Shown here piece by piece: positions 17,608 to 26,260 of a DNA stretch of 64,000 bases. The notes under the pieces were generated by a model. The model did not search any database and had not been told where the DNA came from. It worked only from the letters and a program-made list of their open reading frames with translations. Numbering within the stretch: the first letter of the stretch is position 1; each line of letters starts with the position of its first letter. The stretch is from positions 1-64,000 of the forward strand of contig JAHFSX010000016.1 of the NCBI GenBank assembly GCA_023269675.1. Direction: 5' to 3'. This stretch comes from Verrucomicrobiota bacterium (GTDB lineage: Bacteria > Verrucomicrobiota > Kiritimatiellia > RFP12 > UBA1067). The position numbers were made by a program, and so were the translations under genes.

Positions 17608-17638
17608 GACTGACGCCCTTTCACCCTTTAAACCGACT

Positions 17639-17715
17639 CCCCTTGGCTCCCTCTGACGGCAGCCCCCTCAGGGCAGCGCCGGTTTGCGATGCCGCCCTGC
17701 GCCCGAAGCCAAGGG
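17639..17715 (-). promoter_or_regulatory. Nested hairpin in the cstA 5' leader
   Basis: Upstream of the cstA start, CCCTTGGCT (minus strand, about 17715-17707) pairs with AGCCAAGGGG (17648-17639), enclosing a second stem in which CAGGGC pairs with GCCCTG. The distance to the start codon (about 32 bases) suits a leader structure. No known riboswitch class is recognisable. Confidence 0.4.
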
Positions 17716-17820
17716 CGTGCGATCCGGCACCCAAACAGCGGCCCTAGTTTCCCCGTTTCGGGTCCGATTTGCAACCTCGATCCTGCGCCCATTTTCAGAA
17801 AGCCGGGCCGCGGGCCACTA

Positions 17821-17852
17821 AAAAAGGCGGGGCCGCGAGGCTCCGCCTTTTA
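17821..17852. terminator. Bidirectional terminator after the SurA/PpiD-like gene
   Basis: AAGGCGGGGCC and GGCTCCGCCTT form an 11-pair stem with one G-T pair and a GCGA loop, with A-rich sequence on one side and T-rich on the other, so it can act in both directions. It lies 22 bases past the stop of the leftward gene. Confidence 0.85.
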
Positions 17853-17873
17853 TTGCGTCCGGCCCGGTGGCGG

Positions 17874-19568
17874 TTACTTCGCCGCGGGCTTGGCCTCGGG
17901 CTTTTTGCCGTGGGCTTTCTTGACCGGCGCGTCCTCGTCGCTCTCGATGCCGGCCTCGGCATCGTCGTTGACCAGCGGACGGGCGGGCTGGAAGTCCTGC
18001 TTGGAGAGGTTCCAGGTCATCCAGTCCGAGAAGAGGTTGCTGTTGCGGCGGCGGGCGATCCCCGAGCGGATCTGCGAGCGCATCATCTCCGCGGCGAGCG
18101 CGTCGCCGGGCCGGCGGTCCTGCACGTAGACGATCAGCGACTGCGCGGCCGAAGCCGGGACGGCCTCGGAGATCGCGCCCTTCTTCAGGGTCATCGCGCC
18201 GTAGGCGATGGAGAAGCCGTTGTCGATCTTCTGGTTCTGGACGTCGCTGACCGTGTAGGTGATCGAGGTCGAGACGTTGAGCGACTTGGCTTTGGCGGCC
18301 TCGCTGAAGCTCTTGCCCTCGTCCACCAGCTTGCGGAGATCGGCGCGCAGGCCCTTGGCGTAGCTCTGGAAGGCTTCGGAGCGGGCCTTGGCCTGGGCGC
18401 GCGGGCGCAGGTCGTTCAGGACCTCCTCATAGGACGGCGTGTGGGCCGGCGACCGCTGGATCGGCTCGATGACATAGACGTGGGTCTCGCCTTTGACGAT
18501 GCCGAAGCGGGAGTCGGTGCGGTCGGGGTCGAGCTCGAACGCGGCCTCGGCAAACTCCTTGGAGTTCTCGACCCAGTAGAGCGTGTCCTCGGCGCCGAAG
18601 AGGGGCGACGTCTTGACCGTGAGCTTCTCCTGGTTGGCGGCGACCTGCAGGGCGTTGGAGCCGGCGTTGGCGAGTTTGCCGTAGATGTTGAAGGTCACGC
18701 TCGTGGAGGCGCAGTAGCGAGCCTCCTCCATCTGGAGCTCGGCGAGGATTTTCGAGCGCACCTCGGCATACGGGATGGTCTCGGTGGTTTTGTTGGTGGT
18801 GGTGCGCGTGTAGGTGTTGACGTGGCTGTCGTAGTACTCCTGCAGATCCCCTTCCGGCACGGACACGTACTTCAGGAAGTTGGTGACGGGGAACTCGATG
18901 TAGCGCACCGCCATGCGGTCAGGCTGGGCGAACGAGGCCTTGTTCTCTTCATAGAACTTGCGGCAATCCTCGTCGGTCAGGCGCATGTCAACCGTGGCGA
19001 ACCGGTTGCTGATCGTGGCGACCTGCACGGTGAAAAGGTCGGTCATGGCGGCCAGCTCGTCCTCCATCTCCATGGGGGCGACCCACGTGGCGGATTCGAC
19101 GAGGGCGGCGCTCTTCATCATGGCGAGCTGGTGCGCGACCAGGCTTTCGTAAGCGGCCGGGGTGAGCCCCTGCTCGGAAAGGATCATGCGGTAGCGGTTG
19201 ATGTCGAACCCGTTGGCGCCCTGGAAGCCGGGAGCCTCGCGCAGCATGGCGCGGATCTCGTCCTTGCTGGCGCTGAGGCCGTCCTTCTCGGCGGTCAGGC
19301 GGGCGGCGATCTGCTCCCAGGCCCGGCGGTCGACGACGTTGGCCGCGGTCTGATTGTCACGGTTGCGGCCAAACCCGCGGATCGCCTGCACCGCCTGCTC
19401 GAAGGTGTTGGCGGAGATTTTTTTGCCGTTGATCTTGCCCGCGACCAGGCTGTCCTGCGGCGCTTTGAAGCACGAGCCGACCGCGACAAAGGCGACGGAA
19501 ATGACGATGGCGAAGAAGCCCCACAGGATGCGGCTGCGGATGAGTCGGTTGAAGTGATAAATGAACAC
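17874..19568 (-). CDS. SurA/PpiD-like membrane-anchored periplasmic chaperone
   Basis: A 564-residue protein with one N-terminal membrane helix (about residues 14-32), then a SurA_N-type domain (GKINGKKISANTFEQAVQ, YRMILSEQGLTPAAYESLVAHQL), the arrangement of PpiD. In PpiD/SurA a parvulin prolyl isomerase domain follows. Here the middle (about 240-400) has parvulin-like topology but no clear active-site motif, so it may act only as a chaperone. The C-terminus is a charged Lys/Pro/Ala tail. It would help fold outer-membrane and secreted proteins, fitting the many exported proteins nearby. The start is GTG with a weak ribosome site; the FecR-domain gene lies upstream on the same strand. Confidence 0.75.
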   Translation of the reverse strand: MFIYHFNRLIRSRILWGFFAIVISVAFVAVGSCFKAPQDSLVAGKINGKKISANTFEQAVQAIRGFGRNRDNQTAANVVDRRAWEQIAARLTAEKDGLSASKDEIRAMLREAPGFQGANGFDINRYRMILSEQGLTPAAYESLVAHQLAMMKSAALVESATWVAPMEMEDELAAMTDLFTVQVATISNRFATVDMRLTDEDCRKFYEENKASFAQPDRMAVRYIEFPVTNFLKYVSVPEGDLQEYYDSHVNTYTRTTTNKTTETIPYAEVRSKILAELQMEEARYCASTSVTFNIYGKLANAGSNALQVAANQEKLTVKTSPLFGAEDTLYWVENSKEFAEAAFELDPDRTDSRFGIVKGETHVYVIEPIQRSPAHTPSYEEVLNDLRPRAQAKARSEAFQSYAKGLRADLRKLVDEGKSFSEAAKAKSLNVSTSITYTVSDVQNQKIDNGFSIAYGAMTLKKGAISEAVPASAAQSLIVYVQDRRPGDALAAEMMRSQIRSGIARRRNSNLFSDWMTWNLSKQDFQPARPLVNDDAEAGIESDEDAPVKKAHGKKPEAKPAAK

Positions 19569-19621
19569 GGTTATTATTCCAGAAAAAGGTTAACACACGC
19601 GCAAACACTCTTTTTGACAAG

Positions 19622-19655
19622 AAGAACCGGAGGCTGCGCAGGCCGCCGGTTCCCT
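19622..19655 (-). terminator. Hairpin terminator after the FecR-domain gene
   Basis: GAACCGG (19624-19630) pairs with CCGGTTC (19646-19652), with further pairing of AGGCTGCG with the GGCC side inside; on the minus strand TTCTTCTTGTC follows. It lies about 25 bases past the stop. Confidence 0.6.
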
Positions 19656-19675
19656 TTATTAAATCACGCGGACGC

Positions 19676-20722
19676 TTACTTGGCGGCGTCCTTTTCCGTT
19701 TTCTCGGCCGCGGGTTCGGCGGTCTTCTCCGCCTTCTCGGCCGGCGCCTCCGCCTTCTTGCCTTCCGTCGAGAGCAGCACCGGCATCTCTTCCTTGTCCT
19801 TCTCCTTGTCCTCGCCCTCCGCCGGCGCGATGAGTTCGCCCGTGGCCAGGTTGGGACGTCCCTCCGCATACGCGAAGCGGTGGCGCGCCATGCCCGTCGG
19901 GCTCACGACGAGGGTGGAGATGATCGCGCGGCCGCCGACCGGGGCGTTCTCGCGCCAGACCTTGACGACCGCCTTGGGCGACATGCCGAAGTTCACGGGC
20001 GTCTCGGTCCCGTTCTCCAAAATGATCGCGAAGTCGCCCGAGACGCTGGTGAGGCGGCTGAGCGAACGGTCAGCCGCGGTCTGGATTTCGACCGTGTTGG
20101 CCGCACGCAGCGCGGGAATCTGGTACTGGGACCCCTCGATGCGGGCCGACCCGGTGACGATTTTGATCTGGAGCGTCTCAGCCGTGGCGTCCGCCGCGAG
20201 CGTGAACTCGCCGCGGCCGGCCACGTTCTTGCAGGTCGCGTGGGGAGTTTCGACACCGAAACTGCCCTCGGGCAGGTTGTCACGCAGGGTGGTCTTCACC
20301 TTGCCGGTGACGAGGTGCATGATGCGCCCCGCCGGCTTCTTCTCGGGGCTGGCGACCACCACCTCCGTGCTCTCGAGGACCTGCACGCTCTCCTGTCCGG
20401 AGAACACGAGCATCACGCTTCCGTCCGGCCCGGTGCGGAAGGACGACCCGAGCGGATAAGCCTTGTTATTCAACACCGGCTGGAACGAACCCACATCGGG
20501 ATTCTTCACTTCGCAGAGGCCCCGGACGTTCATCACGCGCACCAGCGGCTCGAACAGTTGGGCGGGGTGCTGAGGCTCAGCGGCGGGCTGCTCGGCGGCT
20601 GCGGCGGGTTGCGCGGCAGGCTGCTCGGCGGCCGGCTTCGCATCTTGCGCACAGACCGTCGTCATCACAGAGACGGCCACGGCACACACACTCGCTTTGA
20701 AGACTCCTGCTTGATCCATCAT
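19676..20722 (-). CDS. Exported FecR-domain protein
   Basis: The start at 20722 is preceded by GGGAG and opens a signal peptide (MMDQAGVFKASVCAVAVSVMTTVCAQ). The open frame extends further upstream but without a signal or ribosome site. After an Ala/Glu/Pro-rich linker, residues about 70-260 show a FecR-type beta-rich domain (GSSFRTGPDGSVMLVFSG, SFGVETPHATCKNVAGRGEFTL, GSARIEG). The end is a long Glu/Lys/Ala tail. In the FecR family this domain senses or binds at the periplasmic side; no partner FecI-like sigma factor or TonB receptor is adjacent, so a structural envelope role is as likely. Confidence 0.75.
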   Translation of the reverse strand: MMDQAGVFKASVCAVAVSVMTTVCAQDAKPAAEQPAAQPAAAAEQPAAEPQHPAQLFEPLVRVMNVRGLCEVKNPDVGSFQPVLNNKAYPLGSSFRTGPDGSVMLVFSGQESVQVLESTEVVVASPEKKPAGRIMHLVTGKVKTTLRDNLPEGSFGVETPHATCKNVAGRGEFTLAADATAETLQIKIVTGSARIEGSQYQIPALRAANTVEIQTAADRSLSRLTSVSGDFAIILENGTETPVNFGMSPKAVVKVWRENAPVGGRAIISTLVVSPTGMARHRFAYAEGRPNLATGELIAPAEGEDKEKDKEEMPVLLSTEGKKAEAPAEKAEKTAEPAAEKTEKDAAK

Positions 20723-20839
20723 GGGGTCAGCTCCCTTGCTAAACACGCGTTTTATGAACAGACCTTTTACCTCAATTAAAAAAGGATGGTCAATGATAGA
20801 CCAAGAAACCCGGATAGTCAATCGAAGCTTACGCGCTTC

Positions 20840-20877
20840 AGGCCGATTTCCGTCCGTGGAAATGGCCTTTTTGCTTT
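20840..20877 (+). terminator. Hairpin with T-tract between GH2 and FecR-domain genes
   Basis: AGGCCGATTTCC and GGAAATGGCCT form a stem followed by TTTTTGCTTT on the plus strand. Both flanking genes are leftward, so as an intrinsic terminator it would stop antisense transcription; on the minus strand the stem lies just past the GH2 stop but lacks a T-tract. Confidence 0.5.
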
Positions 20878-23748
20878 CTACCGGAACACCGCCGCAGCCG
20901 GCGCCAGGCCCTCCCCGGCGACGGTCAGAGTGACCGGGCCGTCCTGACCCGCGCGGCGGCGCACCACGGCCACGGCCTTGCCGAAATAGAGCGGATGGCG
21001 GGCAGTAGCGGTGAAGGCGTCGGTGGCGCGCGGGTTGCCGTTGCCGACCGCCACGATTTCGCCCGGGCCGCTGACCGCGAAGCGGAGCGTGTCCTTGGCG
21101 CGCGGGTCGCGCACGCCGGCGGCATCCACCACGTCCACCTGCACAAAGACCACGCTCTCGCCGTCCGCCGGCAAGGCGGTCTGTTCCGGCGTCAGCCTCA
21201 CCGCCACGGGCTTGCCGGCGGTCCGCATGACCGTTTCGGCAATCTTCAGGCCGTGCTTGTAGGCCACGGCCTTGAGTTCGCCCGGCGCGTAGGTCACGTC
21301 GAGCCAGCGCAGGCGGTAGGTGTCGCACACGTCGTAATAGGGGTTTGCCTGCGCGAGCGGCTCGTTGGCGATCACACACTCGCGGATCGAGGCCCAGCGG
21401 TTCTTGTCGAGATCGTTGAAGGCGACGCGCACGAAGCGGCACGTGACGGGCTTGTCAACGGATGCGGGCGTTTTCTCGCCCCGCTTTCGCGAGAGCAGCG
21501 GCGTCCAAGCCGAAGCATCGTCGGAGGCGAGGATGTCGTAGCCGTAGCCCTCGGGCTCACCCTCGAAGGTGACCCTCAGGGATCGGAAGGAGGTGGGCGC
21601 TCCGAGGTCGACCTGCCACCACTGCGGCTTCTCCGGCCCGGAGGCGCACCAGCGGGTCTCGCCGCTGCCGTCCACGGCGTTGGCGGACGGGTTGTTGCGG
21701 GCGGCGGCCTCGAAGCTTGAAGCGGTCGCGGGCTTGCCGGCCGCCAGGTTGACGGGCCTGGACTGGGGCTGGCCCTTGGCGCGGCGGCCGAGCGACTGGC
21801 CGTTGAGGAACAGCTCGGCCGAGTCGCCGCTGGTGTAGACATAGACCGGCACCTTCTGGCCCTCCCTGCCGGGCCAGTTCCAGTGCGGGAGGATGTGCAG
21901 CGTGACGGCGTTGGTGTTCCACAGGCTGCGGTAGAGATAGAAGCGGTCCTTCGGAATGCCGCAGAGGTCGACGATGCCGAAGTAGGAGCTGCGGGCCATC
22001 TGCTCCTGCGGGTATTTGCGCATCTGCTCGAAGTAATGCATATAGGGGGTCGGCTCACCCAGATAATCGAGCCCGGTCCAGACAAACTCGCCGCCGCAAT
22101 AGCGGTCGCGCTCCATGCGGGCGAACTCGAGGTCGGGAATGTCGGACCAAGGCGCCGCGTTGTGGTCATAGGAACAGACCTCGAGATCCGCCACGGCGTA
22201 GTCGGTCTTGTGCTGCGGCTGCGGCTGGGCATAGTACCCGTAGGAGCTGAGCGCCGAGGCGGACTCGGAGTAGAGCACCGGCTTGTCCGGGTATTTGCGC
22301 TTGATGTTGGCGTACTGGCCGCCATAGTTCCAGCCGGTGATGTCGAGGTCTTCGAAGATGCCCATGCCGATGGCGTTGGCGTGGCAGCAGCCGATGCCGA
22401 CGGGGCGGGTGGTGTCAAGTTCGCGGATGACCTCGCGGAAAAGGGTGCAGCGGGCCCGTGTCATGCCGGGGTCGTTCGGGTCGCCGGGCTTGGCGGGAGG
22501 GATCTCGTTGCCGATGGACCAGACGAAGACGCAGGGGTGGTTGCGGTCGCGGCGCACGAACTGGCGCAGGTTGCGCGAGACGTACGCCTCGAGGTTCTGG
22601 TCGTTGCGACGGCCGGAGGTGCCCTCCCATTTGTCGAAGCCCTCGTTCCAGACGAAGATGCCCATCTCGTCGCACAGCTCCAGGACCTCGCGCGCGGGAC
22701 AGTTGTGGCTGGTGCGCAGGGCGTTGAAGCCCATGTCCTTCATGATCTCGAGCTGGCGGCGCATGGCGGAGCGGTTGAAGGCCATGCCGAGCGGGCCGAG
22801 GTCGGCGTGCAGATCCACGCCGTTGAGCTGGACGCGGCGGCCGTTGAGGTGGAAGCCGTCGTCAGCGGGGAAGGCGAACGAGCGGATGCCGAAACGCGCG
22901 GTCTCGGTGTCGGAGCCGCCCCCGCACGCGACCGTGACGCGCGCCTGATAGAGGTTGGGCTCCGCCAAATCCCACAGGCGGGGCGCGGCCAGCGTGAAGA
23001 GCTGCCCGAAAGCGACCGCCCCGCAAGCGGGGACGGCGATGCTCTTCGTCTGCGTGGCCGCGACCTTGCCGGCGGGGTCAAGCAGCGCGACCGTGACCGA
23101 GGCGTCGACGGCGCGGTCCAGGGAGTTGGTGACCGCCGTGGCCACGTGCACGTCGGCCTTCAGGGCGCTGACCGACGGCGTGGTGACGAAGGTGGCCTCG
23201 TGCGCGACGTGAACGGGGTCGCAGAGCGTGAGCGTCACTTTGCGGTAGATGCCCGCGCCCGGATACCAGCGCGAATGGTGCGCGCGGGTGTCGGCCTTGA
23301 CCGCCACCACCGCGGGCCGGCCGAAGGTCACGAAGGGCGTGGCGTCGACGCGAAACCCGATGTAGCCGTAATCCCATCCCCCCGCCCTCTGCCCGTTGAC
23401 GTAGACCTCGGGACTGGCCATGACGCCGTCGAAGTCGAGGTAGACCCGCCTGGCCGCGTCCCCGGCCGCCAGAGTGAAGGTCTTGCGGTACCAGCCCACG
23501 CCCTGCCACGGCAGCTTGCCGGTGCCGCCGTCCGCCTTGGGGTCGAAGGGCCCGGAGATCGCCCAGTCGTGCGGCACGCGGACCGGCTGCCACGCTTGAT
23601 CCGAGGGCTCGGCCGCGACGGCCGAGGCCTTGAGCGCGTCCAAAGGATCTTTCTGGAAACGCCAGTCGGCGTTAAAGTCCTGGACCAGCCGGTCCGCGAA
23701 CAGGGTCAGGGCACCAAGCGACAACGCCGCGGCGAATAGCACTCTCAT
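20878..23748 (-). CDS. Secreted GH2 beta-galactosidase-like enzyme with F5/8-type C domain
   Basis: A 956-residue secreted glycoside hydrolase of family 2; AGGAGG precedes the start and a signal peptide covers residues 1-18. In order: sugar-binding jelly roll (about 25-195, with WQGVGWYRKTF), Ig-like domain (about 200-300), TIM barrel with acid/base Glu415 in WSIGNEIP and nucleophile Glu554 in GGEFVWTGLDYLGEPTPY, then a discoidin (F5/8 type C) domain at about 655-790 inserted before the final Ig-like domains. The inserted domain probably binds carbohydrate. Likely activity is beta-galactosidase or a related exo-hydrolase on plant or host glycans; the exact sugar is not readable. Confidence 0.9.
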   Translation of the reverse strand: MRVLFAAALSLGALTLFADRLVQDFNADWRFQKDPLDALKASAVAAEPSDQAWQPVRVPHDWAISGPFDPKADGGTGKLPWQGVGWYRKTFTLAAGDAARRVYLDFDGVMASPEVYVNGQRAGGWDYGYIGFRVDATPFVTFGRPAVVAVKADTRAHHSRWYPGAGIYRKVTLTLCDPVHVAHEATFVTTPSVSALKADVHVATAVTNSLDRAVDASVTVALLDPAGKVAATQTKSIAVPACGAVAFGQLFTLAAPRLWDLAEPNLYQARVTVACGGGSDTETARFGIRSFAFPADDGFHLNGRRVQLNGVDLHADLGPLGMAFNRSAMRRQLEIMKDMGFNALRTSHNCPAREVLELCDEMGIFVWNEGFDKWEGTSGRRNDQNLEAYVSRNLRQFVRRDRNHPCVFVWSIGNEIPPAKPGDPNDPGMTRARCTLFREVIRELDTTRPVGIGCCHANAIGMGIFEDLDITGWNYGGQYANIKRKYPDKPVLYSESASALSSYGYYAQPQPQHKTDYAVADLEVCSYDHNAAPWSDIPDLEFARMERDRYCGGEFVWTGLDYLGEPTPYMHYFEQMRKYPQEQMARSSYFGIVDLCGIPKDRFYLYRSLWNTNAVTLHILPHWNWPGREGQKVPVYVYTSGDSAELFLNGQSLGRRAKGQPQSRPVNLAAGKPATASSFEAAARNNPSANAVDGSGETRWCASGPEKPQWWQVDLGAPTSFRSLRVTFEGEPEGYGYDILASDDASAWTPLLSRKRGEKTPASVDKPVTCRFVRVAFNDLDKNRWASIRECVIANEPLAQANPYYDVCDTYRLRWLDVTYAPGELKAVAYKHGLKIAETVMRTAGKPVAVRLTPEQTALPADGESVVFVQVDVVDAAGVRDPRAKDTLRFAVSGPGEIVAVGNGNPRATDAFTATARHPLYFGKAVAVVRRRAGQDGPVTLTVAGEGLAPAAAVFR

Positions 23749-23820
23749 CGGGGAACCTCCTGATTGGGGATGTCAGAGCGCAGAGTGTATCAGGAGTCGG
23801 ATACGGGCGAAACGGAAAAC

Positions 23821-23856
23821 GCGCCGCCACGCCCCCCTCTTTCCAGATGGCGGCGC
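23821..23856. promoter_or_regulatory. 9-bp perfect inverted repeat between divergent GH2 and Rrf2 genes
   Basis: GCGCCGCCA (23821-23829) and TGGCGGCGC (23848-23856) are exact reverse complements 18 bases apart, in the gap between two divergent genes. It could be an operator or an RNA hairpin in the GH2 leader. Confidence 0.4.
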
Positions 23857-23979
23857 GCACCGCGCGCAAACGGCAGGACTGTATGGATTTATTGAAAGGT
23901 TTACATTTTCTTGTTTTCTTATATCAATGAATACCGTAGACTATGCCGCCAAATCAATCGATTTCAAAAGGGTGGACAC

Positions 23980-24417
23980 ATGAGAATCTCGACTAAGGGC
24001 CGGTACGGGTTGCGCACGCTGATGGACATCGCCTTGCATCAGGCCAAGGGGCCGGTCACGTTGAACGACATCGCTGACCGCCAGAAGATTTCGGTCAAGT
24101 ACCTCTGGCAGGTGATCAACCCGCTCAAGACCTCGGGTCTGTTAAGCGTGACGCGCGGCGCCAAGGGCGGCTATGTGCTCGCGCGGCGGCCCGAAGAAAT
24201 CACCATGCTCGAGGTGGTGACGAACCTGGAAGGTCCGATGTCGATCGTGGAGTGCATCACCAACGAGGAGTCCTGCGACCGCCTCAACACCTGCATCGCA
24301 CGCACGGTCTGGATGGAAGTGAACCATGCGGTCGAGAAGGCGCTGGGAGGCATCACGCTGGCCGAGGTGCTGCGCCGCTGCTCGACTTCGTCCGAAGTGG
24401 ACAACTACGTGATCTGA
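23980..24417 (+). CDS. Rrf2-family transcriptional regulator with Fe-S-type cysteines
   Basis: The start at 23980 (MRISTKGRYGLRTLMDIALH) is the canonical Rrf2 N-terminus; the frame is open upstream but without homology. The 145-residue product has a winged helix (about 1-80, with GGYVLARRPEEITMLEVV) and then three cysteines at residues 92, 99 and 105 (C-x6-C-x5-C), close to the spacing that binds an Fe-S cluster in IscR and NsrR. It probably senses iron-sulfur status, redox or nitric oxide. No isc or suf genes follow; the next gene is guanine deaminase, 32 bases on. Confidence 0.88.
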   Translation: MRISTKGRYGLRTLMDIALHQAKGPVTLNDIADRQKISVKYLWQVINPLKTSGLLSVTRGAKGGYVLARRPEEITMLEVVTNLEGPMSIVECITNEESCDRLNTCIARTVWMEVNHAVEKALGGITLAEVLRRCSTSSEVDNYVI

Positions 24418-24449
24418 GGAGCCCGCGCCCCGCGGGTCCGGGAGTCCGT

Positions 24450-24917
24450 ATGGCACAGGATTTCATGCGCGAGGCGGTGGCCGCGGCACAGGCGGGCGTG
24501 TCCCGGCGGGACGGCGGGCCCTTTGGCGCGGTGATCGTCCGCAACGGCCAGATCATCGCGTCCGCCTGCAACCGCGTGATCCGCGACCAGGACCCGACGG
24601 CCCACGCGGAGGTAAACGCGATCCGCGCGGCCTGCCGTCTGCTGGGCCGTTTCCACCTGGAGGACTGCGACCTCTACACCAGCTGCGAGCCGTGTCCGAT
24701 GTGCCTGGGCGCGATCTATTGGGCGCGCCTGCGCGCCGTGCACTACGCGGCCACGCGCGACGACGCCGCGGGCGCCGGGTTTAGCGACGCGGCGATCTAC
24801 GGCGAGCTGGCCCTGCCGCCTGAGGCTCGCGCGGTGCGCTTCGTGAAAACGGAGGCGGCGGCGGCCGTGGCGGTCATGCGGGCGTGGCAGTCCGATGCGG
24901 ACAAGCACGCGTACTGA
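24450..24917 (+). CDS. guaD: Guanine deaminase / nucleoside deaminase (CDA superfamily)
   Basis: A 155-residue zinc deaminase. DPTAHAEVNAIRAAC supplies the zinc histidine and catalytic glutamate, and SCEPCPMCLGAIYWAR the two zinc cysteines. The sequence around these and the FSDAAIYGEL tail match bacterial GuaD, which converts guanine to xanthine, better than tRNA adenosine deaminase TadA. GGGAG precedes the start. It probably shares a transcript with the Rrf2 gene and ends at a strong terminator. Confidence 0.85.
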   Translation: MAQDFMREAVAAAQAGVSRRDGGPFGAVIVRNGQIIASACNRVIRDQDPTAHAEVNAIRAACRLLGRFHLEDCDLYTSCEPCPMCLGAIYWARLRAVHYAATRDDAAGAGFSDAAIYGELALPPEARAVRFVKTEAAAAVAVMRAWQSDADKHAY

Positions 24918-24941
24918 GCGCGCGCCGCGCGGCCCGAAGCG

Positions 24942-24981
24942 AAACGGGGACCAGGCGTTAAGCCCGATCCCCGTTTTTTTT
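24942..24981 (+). terminator. Strong intrinsic terminator after guaD
   Basis: AAACGGGGA and TCCCCGTTT form the stem (24942-24950 and 24968-24976), followed by a run of eight T residues that begins within the stem. Confidence 0.9.
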
Positions 24982-25007
24982 GTGCGCGGACGGCTTCGCC
25001 GCGGCGG

Positions 25008-25766
25008 CTACTTCTTGGCCGGTGCCGGCGCAGGCGCGGCCGGCGCGGGAACGGTCTTGGCGGCCGCATCCGCGGCATCAAACAGCGAGCGGGCGGCCCG
25101 CGGCTCGTACCGGTCGATGATCCCCTCCAGGTTGGCGACCGCCATTTCCCACGCGGGGGTGCCGGTCTTCTGCGCCTTCAGGGTCTCCAACAGCTTCTTC
25201 GCCTCGGCCTTCTTGCCCTGCATCGTGTAGATCCGGGCGATCCCCATCTGAACCTGGGGCTGCAGGTAGTGGCCGGGGGAGGCTTTGTCAAAGGCCTGGT
25301 AAGCGGCCAGCGCCTCGTCGAGGCGGCCCAGCCCCTCCAGCGCATGCGCGCGGCCCACGGTTGCGATGTCGTCAAACCCTTTGGGCGCGCCTTTGTTGAG
25401 GCAGGCGTCGTAAGCGCTCAGCGCCTCGTCGTACTTGGAGGCGTCGAAGTAGGCTTTGGCCAGGCGCAAACGGGCGGCGTTGCCCGCCTTGATGGAGCCG
25501 TATTGGGCGACCGCGGTCTCGAGCTCCTCCAGCGAATTCGCCTTCAAAAGCTCCCTGTTCGCGCCGGAGATCTTGCTTTCGCGGACCTGTTTGAACGCGA
25601 AGGCTCCGCCCGCCACCACCACCACGGCGATGAACGTGATCACCGTCTGCATGCCGTTCGTCTTCCACCAGTCGTACAACGGGAGCATTTCGATGGGCAG
25701 ATTCTTCGGAATCGCCTGAGATATAGGCGTCGGGGTAACCGCAGCAGTGCTCTTCTCTGGACTCAT
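25008..25766 (-). CDS. Membrane-anchored TPR protein (YfgM-like)
   Basis: A 252-residue protein: a short cytoplasmic N-terminus, one membrane helix (about residues 38-58, TVITFIAVVVVAGGAFAF), then three or four tetratricopeptide repeats (AKAYFDASKYDEALSAYDACL, GRLDEALAAYQAF, GKKAEAKKLLETL), and an Ala/Pro tail. The layout resembles YfgM, an ancillary partner of the Sec translocon, or other TPR_21 proteins. A role in protein export is plausible but rests on architecture alone. It converges with guaD. Confidence 0.7.
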   Translation of the reverse strand: MSPEKSTAAVTPTPISQAIPKNLPIEMLPLYDWWKTNGMQTVITFIAVVVVAGGAFAFKQVRESKISGANRELLKANSLEELETAVAQYGSIKAGNAARLRLAKAYFDASKYDEALSAYDACLNKGAPKGFDDIATVGRAHALEGLGRLDEALAAYQAFDKASPGHYLQPQVQMGIARIYTMQGKKAEAKKLLETLKAQKTGTPAWEMAVANLEGIIDRYEPRAARSLFDAADAAAKTVPAPAAPAPAPAKK

Positions 25767-25833
25767 GAGTATCGCCTTCTAACGTGATGAAAAATGGGCG
25801 CTATTATTGGGGTTCCACAGGGATAAATCAAGG

Positions 25834-25864
25834 CAAAAAACCCCATCGTCCGCGGCGCGCGGAC
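25834..25864 (-). terminator. Terminator after the small lipoprotein gene
   Basis: GTCCGCG and CGCGGAC (25848-25864) form a 7-pair stem; read leftward it is followed by GATGGGG and then six T residues. Confidence 0.75.
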
Positions 25865-25890
25865 TCGGAACCTCGCGTTTGGATCTGCGG

Positions 25891-26082
25891 CTACTTGCCT
25901 TGTTCAAAACTCGTGTAGAGGGGGATCATCGGATACCCGTCGCCGATGGACTCGACCGAGATCAGGCCGACCGTTGTTTTCTTGCCGCCCTCGACCGGAG
26001 CGGAGTGCCGGCCGATCGCCACGCAACCGGAAAACATCATCGCCGCCACCGCCGCCAGCATCACCGCAATTGACTTCTGCAT
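25891..26082 (-). CDS. Small lipoprotein of unknown function
   Basis: A 63-residue protein with a lipoprotein signal: MQKSIAVMLAAVAAMMFSGC, with the lipobox FSGC placing the acylated cysteine at residue 20. The mature part is only about 44 residues with a GGKKTTVGLISVESIGDGYPMIPLY core and no recognisable domain. AAAGGG precedes the start. It has its own terminator. Confidence 0.7.
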   Translation of the reverse strand: MQKSIAVMLAAVAAMMFSGCVAIGRHSAPVEGGKKTTVGLISVESIGDGYPMIPLYTSFEQGK

Positions 26083-26163
26083 GGTATGAACCCTTTCAAG
26101 AACTGAAATCGAATGACGGCATTGTCAAACAGAACAGGGCGCAAAGTCAAGGGCGAATCCAAG

Positions 26164-26200
26164 GCCGCCACGGGGCGGCTTTTTCATTCACCGCCCCGCC
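26164..26200 (+). promoter_or_regulatory. Attenuator-like alternative hairpins ahead of the HzsA-like gene
   Basis: GCCGCC (26164-26169) can pair with GGCGGC (26174-26179) to give a hairpin followed directly by TTTTT, a terminator shape. The overlapping CGGGGCGG (26171-26178) can instead pair with CCGCCCCG (26191-26198). The two structures exclude each other. They lie about 60 bases ahead of the 26261 start. A fortuitous GC-rich repeat cannot be excluded. Confidence 0.45.
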
Positions 26201-26260
26201 TTTATTTGGTATTGTTCCCCACTATTCATTCTGTGGGAGACTTTAACCGAGAGGGTGTCT

